This document shows, piece after piece, positions 12,265 to 23,650 of a stretch of DNA of 64,000 nucleotides. Numbering within the stretch: position 1 is the first letter of the stretch; each line of letters opens with the position of its first letter. The position numbers and the translations under genes are program-made. This DNA comes from Vishniacozyma victoriae (taxonomy: Eukaryota; Basidiomycota; Tremellomycetes; Tremellales; Bulleribasidiaceae), in NCBI GenBank assembly GCA_017654735.1, contig JADPYG010000089.1, forward strand, positions 320,001 to 384,000. Direction: 5' to 3'. Below the pieces are notes generated by a model. The model was given only the letters and a program-made list of their open reading frames with translations. It was not told where the DNA came from and did no database searches.

Positions 12265-13129
12265 CGTATTGAAGGCCTGCCTGGGGAGAAGATATGGTGG
12301 ACGGTATAGAGTAGGTAGAGTGGACAGTGTACAGTCGGTGCGTCATGAGGAACGCGGTTGTTTCCGCCGGAAGCACGGTCTTTAACCAGCTCTGCCTCCT
12401 CTTTCTTGAGGTGTCTTTCAAGTCGCCTTCATAGCGTGTTCAGCAGCCCGGTAAAAGCGATACATGCAGCAATTTAGTGAGCCCTTGACCTTGAGCCATG
12501 CGTCTAATGGGAAGGTGGCTGATGAAAGTGTTGATAGATTCGCGAGGTGAAGCTCGGAGGTGATGCCTGATGTTCTTCTTCACTCGGCTTTCCCCAGCGA
12601 AGGTCTCATACTGAAACGGCCAATTGACCCAAGGGTGATCGACGTATTCCCCCTCCTCCCTCATATACGTTCAGAATCAAAATTCAGGAATGAGGCCTGA
12701 GGACATGATTGACGTAACGAGGCAATGATTGCCTTCACCCATCAATCAGTATCATACTAAGGTTCGGAATTTGAAACGGGAAATTTGCATTCGATAGAAA
12801 TTACGTCCGACCTCAGTGAACGTACTACCTCTACCAGTAGATCTGTATATTGAGCCCGAGATACGCAAGTGCGCAGCAACCACTTGACGTCGGTACTCGG
12901 TATCAATAGACATCAACACCCGCTCGAACCCTCGATCCAATGACGTGAGCCCCTCGGCATGTAACTTAAACTTACTCCGACCTTAGACAGGTGATCAGGT
13001 AATGAAGCCTTTTTGTCCATTCATCCCCTCCTCTCGTCTTACCTTTGTTGTTTATGTTTACATATTGATTCAACCATACACACAGGGATGTGTAAATACA
13101 CATACTCATGTAAAAGTGGGGTTAAAGCC

Positions 13130-13150
13130 CCTTTGATACCCTATCAAAGG
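13130..13150. repeat. Perfect inverted repeat with GATA cores
   Basis: The arms CCTTTGATA and TATCAAAGG are exact reverse complements separated by CCC. Each arm holds a GATA core. It lies about 290 bp before the splice donor of the leader intron of the Clp1-like gene, so it could be a dimeric transcription-factor site. The function is inference. Confidence 0.6.
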
Positions 13151-13418
13151 AAGAGTCGTGAGTAGGTTCTGAAGTTGTTACTACGTTCGTTTGATGGACT
13201 GTTGATGAGTTGGTGAAGGGGAACGGGGGGTCTTATAAACCCCCTTCGGCGATAAATACATCCACCTTTCATCTATAATTGACTGTTTGTGACATCTTAC
13301 TTATCATCTGTTGTGATAATATTCGGTCGACGACAGCTTGCTCGTATCATCTACAACCTTCCCAACATCTTTTCAAAGGTCGACGGCGTTCAAATCGATA
13401 AATAGAAACTCATTCAAC

Positions 13419-13591
13419 GTAAGTCAGTGAGTCGATACGACCATGTCACATTCGATCAAGACACTTTCTTTCCTCGTTCAATCATCATCTTCTCAGCCCT
13501 CTCCTGTACAGGGTTCTCATCCATATCTCACCTTCGCACCACCTCTACCTAAGAAGGCGGACCATACCAAAAGTCCAAGCTGACTCGTCAG
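13419..13591 (+). other. Probable 5' leader intron of the Clp1-like gene
   Basis: A strong donor GTAAGT at 13419 and an AAGCTGACTCGTCAG branch-plus-acceptor ending at 13591 define a 173-nt intron upstream of the coding start. It contains the ATG at 13443 and its 46-codon open frame, so that frame would be removed by splicing. If the intron is retained, the frame would act as an upstream ORF. Confidence 0.55.
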
Positions 13592-13661
13592 CAGCCTGTG
13601 GCCAGTCGACTTCGACACCCAATCAAAGTATAATCATCGAGTGACTATTATATCAAGCACG

Positions 13662-14995
13662 ATGTCAATCTTCCACACCCGCCCGATTGCCAACAAAGAA
13701 AATTCTCTCCATTCCACATCATGTCTCCCATCTTTCATTTCGAAACCAACACTCTCGGGCCTTGGTCGTTCACCCAAAAAGAAATCATCGTCATCCATCC
13801 ACGGGGCCAAGCCTTATAAGCGCACCGCTTCTGTTCACGCTAAACCAATCAAGAACAAAGCTAAGGCAGGGAAGAAAGTGCCCCCTCCGCTTGATCTTAC
13901 CAAGATTAGACAAGCTCCGGTGGCGATTAGGAGTGAAGTCAAAATCCCTTTATCCCTTCCTCGGGTCAATATCCCATTAGTGCCCCACTTGGATGAATTT
14001 TTTGATGGTGATATCGTAGGTTCCCCTCCCCCTCATCTTGTCTGAGCTGATGATAGCCATTCGAGTATATTCGTCAAAGACTACTCCCTCGCCTACCCGG
14101 TTTCGGAATCGTGTCAGCTCAATTCAGACCTTATCCCACTCTGTCACTTCCTGCGCACCCATCAACACGCCCTAGTATGGCATTCGGTGTACCCCAGATT
14201 ATGGAAGGTCAAGATCCACTTCATCACCTCGCTTCGAAATTAGCAGGAAGATTACCTGATTTATGTTTGGCAATTTCAAAGAAAGGTGATTTGGCTTTGA
14301 AAGTCCCTGCCTCGTTGGTTCCTGTCAAGTAAGCTTTCGCCATTATCATGTAGATCTGAGCTGATGTTAGCCAATTGGTATTCGCTTTACATTGCTTCCA
14401 TTGGCCGAGATTGATTGCTCTACTCGCTACACCTGCACAGACCCCAACTCCTACCTTTGAAGTATCCCCCTCGCCCGAACTTGGGAGTATTCAAGAAGAT
14501 CAAGAAGAGGAATCAGAGGACCAGTCGACTTCTCTCACTCAAGCGACCGAGGTAGATTCCGATTCCGATTCAGCCGAATCGTCGTCAACTATCATCCCAA
14601 CTCCACCAACATCTCCAACCCTAGCTTCCGAAGATCACTCATCAGAAAGGACGACACCGCCAGTCTTACATCTCCCAATCCAATCTCTACCCCTCCCATC
14701 TCCAGAAACATATTCGTACATCCATAATCTCCTTCATTTCACTCATTCCCCCGTACCATCAACATTCTCCCCACTTCAAAATATCTTGGGGATGGACGTT
14801 TCCGAACTACATAAATTAGATACTAGGGAGTTAATGAAGAAGTTGGCGGTAATTCAGGGTGTATGGAAGAACTGCTGTTATCTCGGTATTGGAGATATTA
14901 AAGTTTGGATGGGGATGAGGGATGCTTGGGGAGCTGTTGTTGGGCTTGTTGCTGAGAGGAGCAAGAGGGTGGATGTTAATATGGATACTCAGTAA
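13662..14995 (+). CDS. Probable Clp1 (clampless) family protein of sexual development
   Basis: Exons 13662-14015, 14057-14328 and 14371-14995 join in frame to give 416 aa. The N-terminal third is basic and Ser/Pro-rich. A conserved-looking part then runs from VPHLDEFFDGDI through YIRQRLLPRLPGFG, LPDLCLAISKKGDLALKVP and LVFALHCFHWPRLIALL. An acidic disordered insert follows, and the end reads SELHKLDTRELMKKLAVIQGVWKNC, LGIGDIKVWMGMRDAW. The last part resembles the C-terminal segment of basidiomycete Clp1 proteins (HxxxxxGxWxNxxxLGxxDxxxWxxxDxAW-like), which act in clamp and dikaryon development downstream of mating homeodomain factors. I rank this on remembered family pattern, not an alignment. 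The ATG at 13662 is preferred because the frame upstream is closed by a TGA at 13581 and the ATG at 13443 lies in a likely leader intron. Confidence 0.55.
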
Positions 14996-15313
14996 TTAGA
15001 TGATGGTCATTCAGTACGGGATATACTATTGTTGTTTGTACAAAGGTTGGTAGATAGCATGGCTCAGGACTGGATCCATGTATGCATGAATAGATTATCA
15101 TTGAACGTGCTTTTAGCCACATATCGCTTCGAGACTATTGACGATGCAGTCATGTCCAAATTCGACCCGAGGCAGCGGACTGGAGAAAATAGGTTCCTCG
15201 TCTTTGAGAGAAAGAGATGAGTTCAAAACATGCGAATACAACAACAATCAATGCGATGCCTATATACAACCACACCATTTCCTAAAGCTACAACATTACC
15301 AGAACACCACGCG
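14996..15313. other. Convergent 3' spacer, Clp1-like / ATG2
   Basis: This is 318 bp between two converging stop codons. Only short frames with no protein character are present. It should contain the two 3' UTRs. Confidence 0.4.
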
Positions 15314-18300
15314 CTACTTATATTTATCTCCCTGCTCCTTCCTCCCTTGAGGATCCAGACTGTTCCTCATCCCCAGCAGAGCCTTAGAAACAGCTTCACT
15401 AGCCCCAATCATAGGTTTCAATACCGCAATAGGGACTGCTCTTACCACTGCCCGCAGTGGACCCTGTTCGTCAGCTCCATCCACTTTCTGTCGGCAGTGA
15501 CTGTGACTTACATTATCACCTGACCTCTCGTACACTTCCATCGGTACTGCCAATATAGTCTGAGCGGCGGAATTGATATTCCTGGACAAAGAGGTATAAC
15601 CAGCTTGGATCCCCTCCCTTGTATTCCCAGGTTGATTCGCGTACCGACTTAGTACCTCCCCATCAACATCCAATTCAGTATCACTGTCCTCCCCACCTAC
15701 GGTCGTTTCAACTCGACCAGCTAAAACTCCCTCTGCCTTTTCAAGTACTACTTGAGTACCAGTAGCCAGCCTTGCTCCGAGCTTCATCATTTCCATTGCT
15801 GTGGACTTGACGAATGAATTGGTTCCCTTCTGCACACCGCGACCGATTCTGCCGTCTTTACGATATTGTTCGATGGGTAGTAGGATTAGATCCGCAACGC
15901 CCGATCCGACGTTTACTAATGATCGGATTGGCGAGACTCCAGACACGATATCGGCAATTTGGTTGGCTTTCACGTCGGGGGTCCAGGTATCTTGTAGGCT
16001 ACTTGATAGACGGTCCCAGCCAGTCACCTGTAGGTCAGCTATGTTCTTGTGACGAGACTGAGACTGAGAGGACGGCTTACGCCAGAGAGCACTATGTGCC
16101 TCAGAGTCATTTCAGCTCCATCAAAATGGAAGAAATTCATAAGCTCCATCGTCTTGCCTTCGCGTAGAGCAGCAAAATCGACTCGTTTGGGTTTGTAATC
16201 CAACTTGAGCTCAATCGGGTAGATCTCGACATGTTCTACTCATCAGCTTTTTCGACTTCGTCACAGGGTCATAGAGCTTACGAAAGAAAGGGTCTGTGGA
16301 GGGCGCTTTCTTTGGTGCTGGTGTTTCGCCAGAGGGTAAGCGGAGTGAAAAACTAAAGAATCGTTTCAGGAAATCAAGGGCATCTTGATCGACATGAAGC
16401 CTGAGAGGTAGGATCTTTGCCTATCGTCAGCTATTCCCGGGAAATGGCAGCTTACCTTGAGCCTACTCTCCTCTGTCGAAGAAGGCGGGGATGGTCTAAC
16501 CGAGACCAATTCAATCCTGACCATATCGGCATTTGTCTCTCGTACGTTTCCCCTCGCATCCGATTTCATTTCAGTCAAGAACTTTTTCCAGGTACTAGTC
16601 TTGATATGGTCCAATATTTCCAGGGACTGGATGGTAGTATGTACTCTACTCGCAACATCGTGGGTGGGGTCGTAGATATCGTAATCAGCTTTAATCCCAG
16701 TTAAATTGATTTCAATTTGAGGCTTTTTAGATCGAGTTAATCGTTTCCCATTCAATCGAGAGGTTGGCATCTTCTTCCTCTCAGTACCAGTAGGACCACC
16801 TGGGAGAGTCTGCCAGCTACTCTGCGTATTCATTTCCGTACCCTCCTCCAACTCATCATCAATGGCAGCTAGTAAAGCAGCTGGATCATCTAGACCATCG
16901 TGATTCTGATCAAGACCAATGTACACAGAGTTGAATAGCGTAGAGCCAGTGTCGCCTCTGTCGAGGGATTCATCCGCTTTTTGACCGGATGCGAGGAGTT
17001 GTCGAATCTTGGCGAGTCGTCTTCGGACAGCTTTAATTTCCTCCTCGATAGCTCGGCGGGTACGGATCCAATCGTACCCCTCATGGAGCTGGATAGAGAT
17101 ACTAGCATCGTGTACCCTGACCCGCAGGTTCCCGAGGCGTGTTCTACTCGTCAGCTCAGGTACACAATATAACAGGGACAGACTGACTCATTCCCATAAC
17201 CAGGTTCCAGATCCGGAAGATTATCCCAGTAGTTCTCATCCATCTCAAAATGCTCCATCAAGACCTTGACAGTCTCACCGACATCCGCGGACCCATCATC
17301 ATGCGTAGCCTGCCACGATCGAAGCGATTCACCTGTCGTTCGGTCGGTCGATATTGCCTGCCGTGGTCGAGTAGCTGTATCGAGATAATCGAGATTGGTC
17401 GGTAAATCGTCTTCGATCAAATCGGCACCAGAGGAGATATCGGGGATTTGCCTGAATGCGTCTTCTTCAATTGAACCTGGCATCAGTGATGTCGCAAGAC
17501 ATGAACATACCAAAGACATCGACGCTTTGATCAAGGGAGGTAGGCGGTTGAACTGGCTCAGCTGGAGGTCTGTCGATCAGTGATTTGGTGTAATGCGGGA
17601 AAGGACCACGTACGGCTTGGGCCCAGTCATACCCGATACTACATCGCCTACCAGAGCGCCCAGCGTCGCTAGCGAATCTGCGCATGCAGTGATCCGGAGT
17701 TGGGCTTGTATGACATCCACCTGCTCATCAGCATCGACCGGTACAAATCAAGGGAAGCTTACCGCAAGCTCCGCAGATCCAGTCAGATCCTGCATAACTT
17801 GCAGATCCAAAGTGATCAGATCCAGCAATTGAGCATACCCAGCACGCTGATGATCAGCTACAAACCCCGTTCGAAAAGGGGAAACCGTACCTGATACGCC
17901 TCAGCCGATGTCATGTGTCCACCATATAGCTCTGTAGTAGTTGCCAAATCATCCACCGCAAGCACTACCACATTTCCCAACCCTACATCTGCACCTCTCG
18001 ATTCAGCCCCGCTCTCGGTATCTGCCTTGCCCTCCAAAGTCCTAATCACCAAAACGATCGCACCGCCCAAGGTAGGGCTCTTGGCATGAAGTGAACAATC
18101 CACCAGAGAGAGACCAATGCGCGTAATTTCAGACGGAACCACGTCCTCAAATACCCCTTCTGGAGTCTTTGCGAATAAAGCCAGATCCTTGGCCCACGAA
18201 AAGTTCTGATGCAGGAAAAAGGTCGAAGAAGATAGAACGACCTTGATTCCTGTTTCCTTGAGACCAGACTGAGGGTGGGTGAGGGATGAGAATCGAAGAT

Positions 18301-21300
18301 TGAGCATTGGTAGGTGGTTGCCTGTTAGGGATAGTGGGGTGGTTCGAGCCAGTATTCGATTAGGAGCTGTTGGAGTGGTACGATCGGCAAATTCCGCATC
18401 GAGCAGGACGAGGGTCAAAGCAGTTTCTTGACGACCTGTAGTATTTGATTCCAACTTGACGTCGATGTCTGAACCTCGCAACGACAAGACTCGATCTGCG
18501 CCCTCGACCGCAACGTCGGTGGTGGGGACATGTAAAGCGATATCTGCCTCTGTCACGCATACCCGCAAGACCGTTGCGGTGGTATCGTCTTCTTCCTCCT
18601 CTTCGGCCGAGCTCGAAGCGGACGAAGATCCCTTGGAACCAAAGAATCGAGATCCAATCATCTTCAGATCGTCCCTTGGCTTCGGAGCGGATCCATCTCC
18701 AAAGGCACCATCGAGCCAATGAGTGATATCATCAGCAAAGAATTGAAGACCTTCTATCGTTCGTTGGCGGATCTTGGCTTGGACTGATGGGATTCGGCAT
18801 GTTATTGTGGAGGTCTTGATCAGGCTACTAGGATTGGTGGCGGATCGGACCTCTACGATGGGAAGTAGGACGGATGTATCGGTTACATCGGGTGATAGTG
18901 GGCCAATAACGATGAATGCTGCTGCTCTCTTGTCTGCCAGTCAGCTACATCTTGATCTTGTGGAACAGTAAAAGAGACTCACCAGGAACACGGCAGAAGA
19001 AGAGGAGCATCTTTTGCCATTCCACACTAGCCTTCGGCTCTGCAGTACTCTGCCCAACACCCCTTCTTGGCACAACAACCTCTCCAGGCTGCTTGACAGA
19101 AGCGCAAAGGCCATGTATATCAAGAGTAACAATCCCACTTCTCAAATGAGCGCCATCTCCCCAGCTCCCCCTTCGATTTGGAGGTGCGGGGCAGCGGATA
19201 TCGAGGCGTACCATTGGACATTTGAATACAAGTATATCAGCCCCAATGGGGGTCGGCTGTAGGGTCGAGATTGAGCTCGCTTGCGCATCAAGATTGTCGA
19301 GGACGAAATGGCTTGGGAGATGGTGGGCTGATCTGGCCGGGGATTGATGAGGGGTAGAGTCTCGATCTGATCTGGACTGATTGAGGGACGGTGTGATATG
19401 TCGTAGTACTGGTAGTAATCTCTCGACCAAAGATAGGTCGAGAAAGACATGGATCGGCTGTGATTCCACTATAGCAGCTACATGTCAGTCTGTCATCCAA
19501 ACCAAGCTTAAGAGCTCACGTGAAGCAGCAGCTAGCTCTTTCCGAAGGAGCAGAACTGGGCTGGAGTCTATCTCAGCCCCTGGGACCGCTTTCATAGCGC
19601 CCTTGCCTTTTGGTCTGACCTTCCAAGCCTTCTCCCCTCCAGATTTCTTATGTAACCCCGAATTTCGCCAATCGACAGCATCGAATTCTGGGAACGTATT
19701 GACCCCAGGTCCATACGTATGTTTACCACCAGGTGGTGTGACATCATACTGTTTGGCCAATCCAGCGTCGAATAACAAGACAGGGTAAGCTCCGCCTGGG
19801 ATCGAATCTTCAGGTTCGTCAGATGCGGCTGTGGTATCGGTAGCTATGTATTCGAATAATGAGAGATCAGATATTCGGAGTGTGATGACTGGGGGCCGTG
19901 GACCAAAACGGACAGTGGACGTTGTTGAAGATCGACGTGGTAACGGCCGGGCGGGTGAATGTACAGACTGGAGACGAGGGGTATATCCCGTTGTTGAATA
20001 TGCCGCTTCTAGCCCTTCCAACTTCAATTTAAGGTGGCCGATAGGAAGATAGAACGATGCCGGTCTGTTCCAGTAGGTCGATACTGATTCCGAGAAGTCT
20101 GGAGTGGATTGTACAGCCATATCGTAGACTGCAGAAACGCAGATCCCCTTGATCCGCACTTTTCCATCCAGCTTTGGATGTGGCTTGTCGGTCGCTGCAG
20201 CTGGCGGTGTGGGCTGACCTTTTGCGCCAGGACTGCTTATCTCGCGAGACATGGACAAGATAGCAGCCATTTGCGATGGCAGTAGCATGATGGCGATGGT
20301 ACCGATTGAGACGTCGAAGTCGATACTAGGCAGCATCGACCCAGCAAAGGACGAAGGAGCTCGATGAGGAGAAGGTCGGCTTTCCGTGATGGAAGTCGGG
20401 GCGTGACCTGGTATCGGAGCTTGAGTAGTCTTCATCCGCAGTACTACTTCCTCATTCCCAAAACTCAAAATCATCACCCCTTTTTCCTGCTCCGCTTTCG
20501 GCGTCGAAGTCCCCGAGTCCGCGACAATTGGGGTATCCTCGTGTGCACTATGTGCCGACCGCTCGCTCATTGCGCTCTGATATACACTTGCTTCCGAGTC
20601 GACTTCTGAAATCGTACTTTGTCGCAAATCCGCAATCGCTGACGACATCATGTTCTCCATATTCCCATCGAATTCCGATGACGAAGCGGAAGAGGTGGAT
20701 GATGATCTAGAGGGTGTGTATCCTGGTCGAGCGCTTGATGGTGGATGGTCGAGCATATGTATTGAGATATCGGATATCCTGACCGTTCGAGTTGTCGCAT
20801 TCGTATCCTCCTGGCTGGACTCATCCGCATATCTGATCTGCCCAATCCGTAGCTCTACCACACTTCCTCCTTCCCTGTTCTGATGCCGTATTCTTATGCG
20901 GATAGTATTGATCTTGAACTCCAACCTGGCCAAAATCCGTTCCACAAGTCCAGCTAGCACCGTTGTACTCTCCACCGTAGCTGGTAAAGGCTCTCCATCA
21001 CCATCATTCGAGTTCGAGGGGAAAGCACCTGGAACTGTATCTTGGACGAATGGATCGGATCGACTTAAAATAAGGGATTGTCGGATTGATCGATCCAATT
21101 CTGCTTCTTCATACGCGTCCAGTTCGTCGTGTAGAAACTCGTCAGCTGCGGAGGTGACTGACGCGGCTAGGTCGACGGATGAAGAGAGATCATAGGAGCG
21201 GGATTTGCCCTTCGTGGTTGGCGGTCGAAATGGGTTTTCGGGAGACTTTCCTTTTTGCGAGCTTGAAGGCGTTGGGGGAGCAAGCGTAAAATCTAGATTG

Positions 21301-21691
21301 AGGGTATCGAGCGATAGAGCGAGTGGGGCGGACCATAAATTCGGGAAGGGGATTTGCGCAAAGACTTTATCTACCGATCCAGAGGTCAAAATGAGAGGTA
21401 TAGAGGAAGGTATCAAGCTATTGATCTCCTAATAAAGTCAGCCTTCTCTCGTCCACTTCACGGCCAATATGCACATACATCCTCATTGATCACCAATCCT
21501 TCTAATTCCACTCTCCCCTCCCCCATCTGACTTTGTATCTCATCAACATCCAGTCCACTCCGGAAGAATCGCCCAAGAGCTCGTTTAAGGACATATGATA
21601 GGAACCGCCGCTGGATATTGGTAGGTAACGAGATGGACGGTAATGAAGGTAAGGAGAATGGAAAGGTAAGAAATTCGGGTAGGGAGAACAT
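15314..21691 (-). CDS. ATG2: Autophagy-related lipid transfer protein Atg2
   Basis: Atg2 bridges the ER and the growing phagophore and moves phospholipids, working with Atg9 and Atg18. The N-terminus [10 protein letters not shown]...[16 protein letters not shown]...[24 protein letters not shown] is the chorein-type head, spliced to [33 protein letters not shown] long, partly disordered middle follows (the big exon 19520-21420, with Ser/Thr-rich insertions). The C-terminus carries the conserved ATG2 motif [68 protein letters not shown], and ends near [10 protein letters not shown]. The product is about 1,900 aa, normal. A 48-nt intron at about 15460-15510 is a multiple of three and has no stop. 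The gene is divergent from the thioesterase across 633 bp. Confidence 0.94.
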
Positions 21692-22324
21692 TGCGTCATG
21701 TGATTGTTGTTTCTTGTTCTGCTATTGATCCTGGGGTGGCCCGATGCTATGTCGGCTGTGCTGACATGATTGTATGGTGGTATAAGGCGGATGGCGACGA
21801 CAAAGGTTAGCTTAATCTTAGGAGATCGCCGAAGCACCCGGAGCCGAGTCTAGTCACGCGATTCCCACGCGCCGTAAATGATGATCCTCTTTTCTTGGCG
21901 TCGGCAAAGCGCTTGACGCATTGAGCATTGAGAGGTCTTGAGTGTGCTCGATAGAGTCGAGGAGATAGCGATGGTTGCGAGACCGAGATCGAGATGCATG
22001 ACACAGCAGAACATGGGCGTATTCTTGAGCATGGCCACGGCGGACAGAATTCTTGACGCCTATGCGACCGCTGCTTTATCGACTTCCACGGGGAGGAGGA
22101 GTTGGTCACAGCGCGTACCAGGGCCATGCATTCATAGTCACGCTGCTGCCACTGAGATGGAGCATGGAATCATCCCATGTCCGTGAAAGTAACATATTGT
22201 CTGATCCGTGTATCAACAGCCCACAGCCCACTTTCAACACCGCCGGTAAGACGACTAACCGGGAGTTCCGACTTTGTCAAAATCACCATGCCCCCTTATG
22301 TTTTGCTCATTATTACATCGTATA
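21692..22324. promoter_or_regulatory. Divergent promoter region, ATG2 / acyl-CoA thioesterase
   Basis: This is 633 bp between two divergent start codons. The frames inside it on both strands are short, Ser/Arg-rich and without family signatures. No repeats of note are visible. Confidence 0.4.
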
Positions 22325-23450
22325 ATGGCTGATACATTAAAGGCTACACTGGCCCTGCAGCGGCTTGGTCCGAATACCTTCAAAGCTCAGCCATACTTTG
22401 ATCGTGCTCGGTCGGGGAATCCCCATCCCATAGCGTGAGTGAAAAGCGTATTGCGGGCAGCTTGGCCAGGGCGCAGATGAAATAGATGCTGATCTCATAG
22501 ATATGGAGGTATGGTGCTCGGTCAATCCATCACGGCAGCATTCATGTCTATCGACCCTTCCTTGCCCCATCATCTGTTCTCGGTCCAGGGCAGCTACCTC
22601 GCACCATCATCCACCGAAGTACCCACCTATTTCGAAACTGTAGACCTAAGGACGACTCGCTCAATGATTACCAGACTCGTCACTGCATCACAAGATATCG
22701 ATTCAAAAGGTACTGGCACAACCATTCGCCGGAAAACCTTTGTGGTCATACTCGACTTTCATGCTTCCGAAGAACCAATGCTTAGCTACTCCCGTGAACC
22801 CATGTATCCTGGTACATACTCTTCGCCCTCCTCACTACTCGAAACCGTTGAGCGTACAAAGAAGATCCTACCGCCAAAGATCCATGATGAGATGACAAAG
22901 CAGTTTGGATTGCTCCTACGACTGTTCGAGCAGCGGCCGATACCTTCATCAGGTGGAGCTCAGAATGCTTTAGGCTTTCTGGATAAAGGGACAACTCAAG
23001 ATGATCTCAATTTGGTCAAGCGGACGAATGCTACCTGGATAAGAACTCGGGAGCCATTAGAAACCTACGGCGAACGATGTGCCGCTCTTGGGTAAGTCAT
23101 TCCTAATAGCTATTGCTCAGCGCTAAAAATAAAGCTTCATCCTCGACTCGACATTATCATTCCTTCCCCTTTCCCTTTCAAACCTACCTCTCACATCGGC
23201 TAGCGTCGTATCATCCTTAGATTTCTCTCTTCGATTCTTCACTCCTCCCCCTGTCAAGCTGGAAGAGGAATATTTACTGCTGGAACAGAATACCGAGCGG
23301 GCAGCGGATGGACGGACGTTCAGTGTTGGAAGGATGTTTACGGAAGATGGGGTGGAGTTTGCGAGGATGAGTCAAGTCAGTATTTTGAGAGGTCACAAGG
23401 GGGGTAAACAGAGTACGAAACAGGGAGCCGGGGTGGCAGCCAAATTGTAG
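22325..23450 (+). CDS. Peroxisomal acyl-CoA thioesterase (TesB/ACOT8 family)
   Basis: It hydrolyses acyl-CoA to free fatty acid and CoA, in peroxisomes, alongside beta-oxidation. Exons 22325-22434, 22501-23091 and 23135-23450 join in frame to 338 aa, the normal size for the double-hotdog TesB family. Recognisable parts are HPIAYGGMVLGQSITAAF (first hotdog, with the conserved G-x-x-x-AQ-like helix), FSVQGSYLAP, RRKTFVVILDFHASEEP in the first half, and RTFSVGRMFTEDGVEFARMSQVSIL in the second hotdog. The protein ends AAKL; the last three residues AKL fit the peroxisomal targeting signal PTS1. It converges with the quinone oxidoreductase gene, 200 bp apart. Confidence 0.88.
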
Positions 23451-23650
23451 CCGGCCGTGTCGCTGCTGTCACATTCCACCCAAGCCCCAAAGTTACAAGA
23501 ATCATAGAACGCTAGAGATGATAGTACAAGGTGTTCTTGTGAAGTTCCATCAGATACATAGGCTTAATTTGTTGCACTCATTGCATGTTACGGAAGCATG
23601 TATTCATATCTGCTCTTTGTCCCATATTTGATCTCTCGTCCAAAACCCCA

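Larger units (their letters stand above)
12265..13661. promoter_or_regulatory. Divergent intergenic region, VPS16 / Clp1-like
   Basis: This is 1.4 kb between divergent genes, the longest gene-free stretch in the window, and no frame here resembles a known protein. It contains a perfect 9-bp inverted repeat with a 3-bp spacer (13130-13150, CCTTTGATA/TATCAAAGG) that includes back-to-back GATA cores, and an ACACA/TGTGT inverted repeat at about 13080-13093. The last 250 bp form the 5' leader of the Clp1-like gene, including a leader intron listed separately. Confidence 0.45.

Noticed and set aside
12440..12940. Minus-strand frames of 62-74 codons upstream of VPS16
   Set aside because: They have no family features and do not splice into VPS16, whose N-terminus is fixed by the exon at 12230-12264.
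13443..13583. 46-codon open frame with a good-looking start before the Clp1-like gene
   Set aside because: It lies inside a probable leader intron with strong donor and acceptor and ends in a TGA before the conserved part; I found no splice that joins it plausibly in frame.
21807..22127. 106-codon minus-strand frame between ATG2 and the thioesterase
   Set aside because: Ser/Arg-rich with no motif, in a divergent promoter region.
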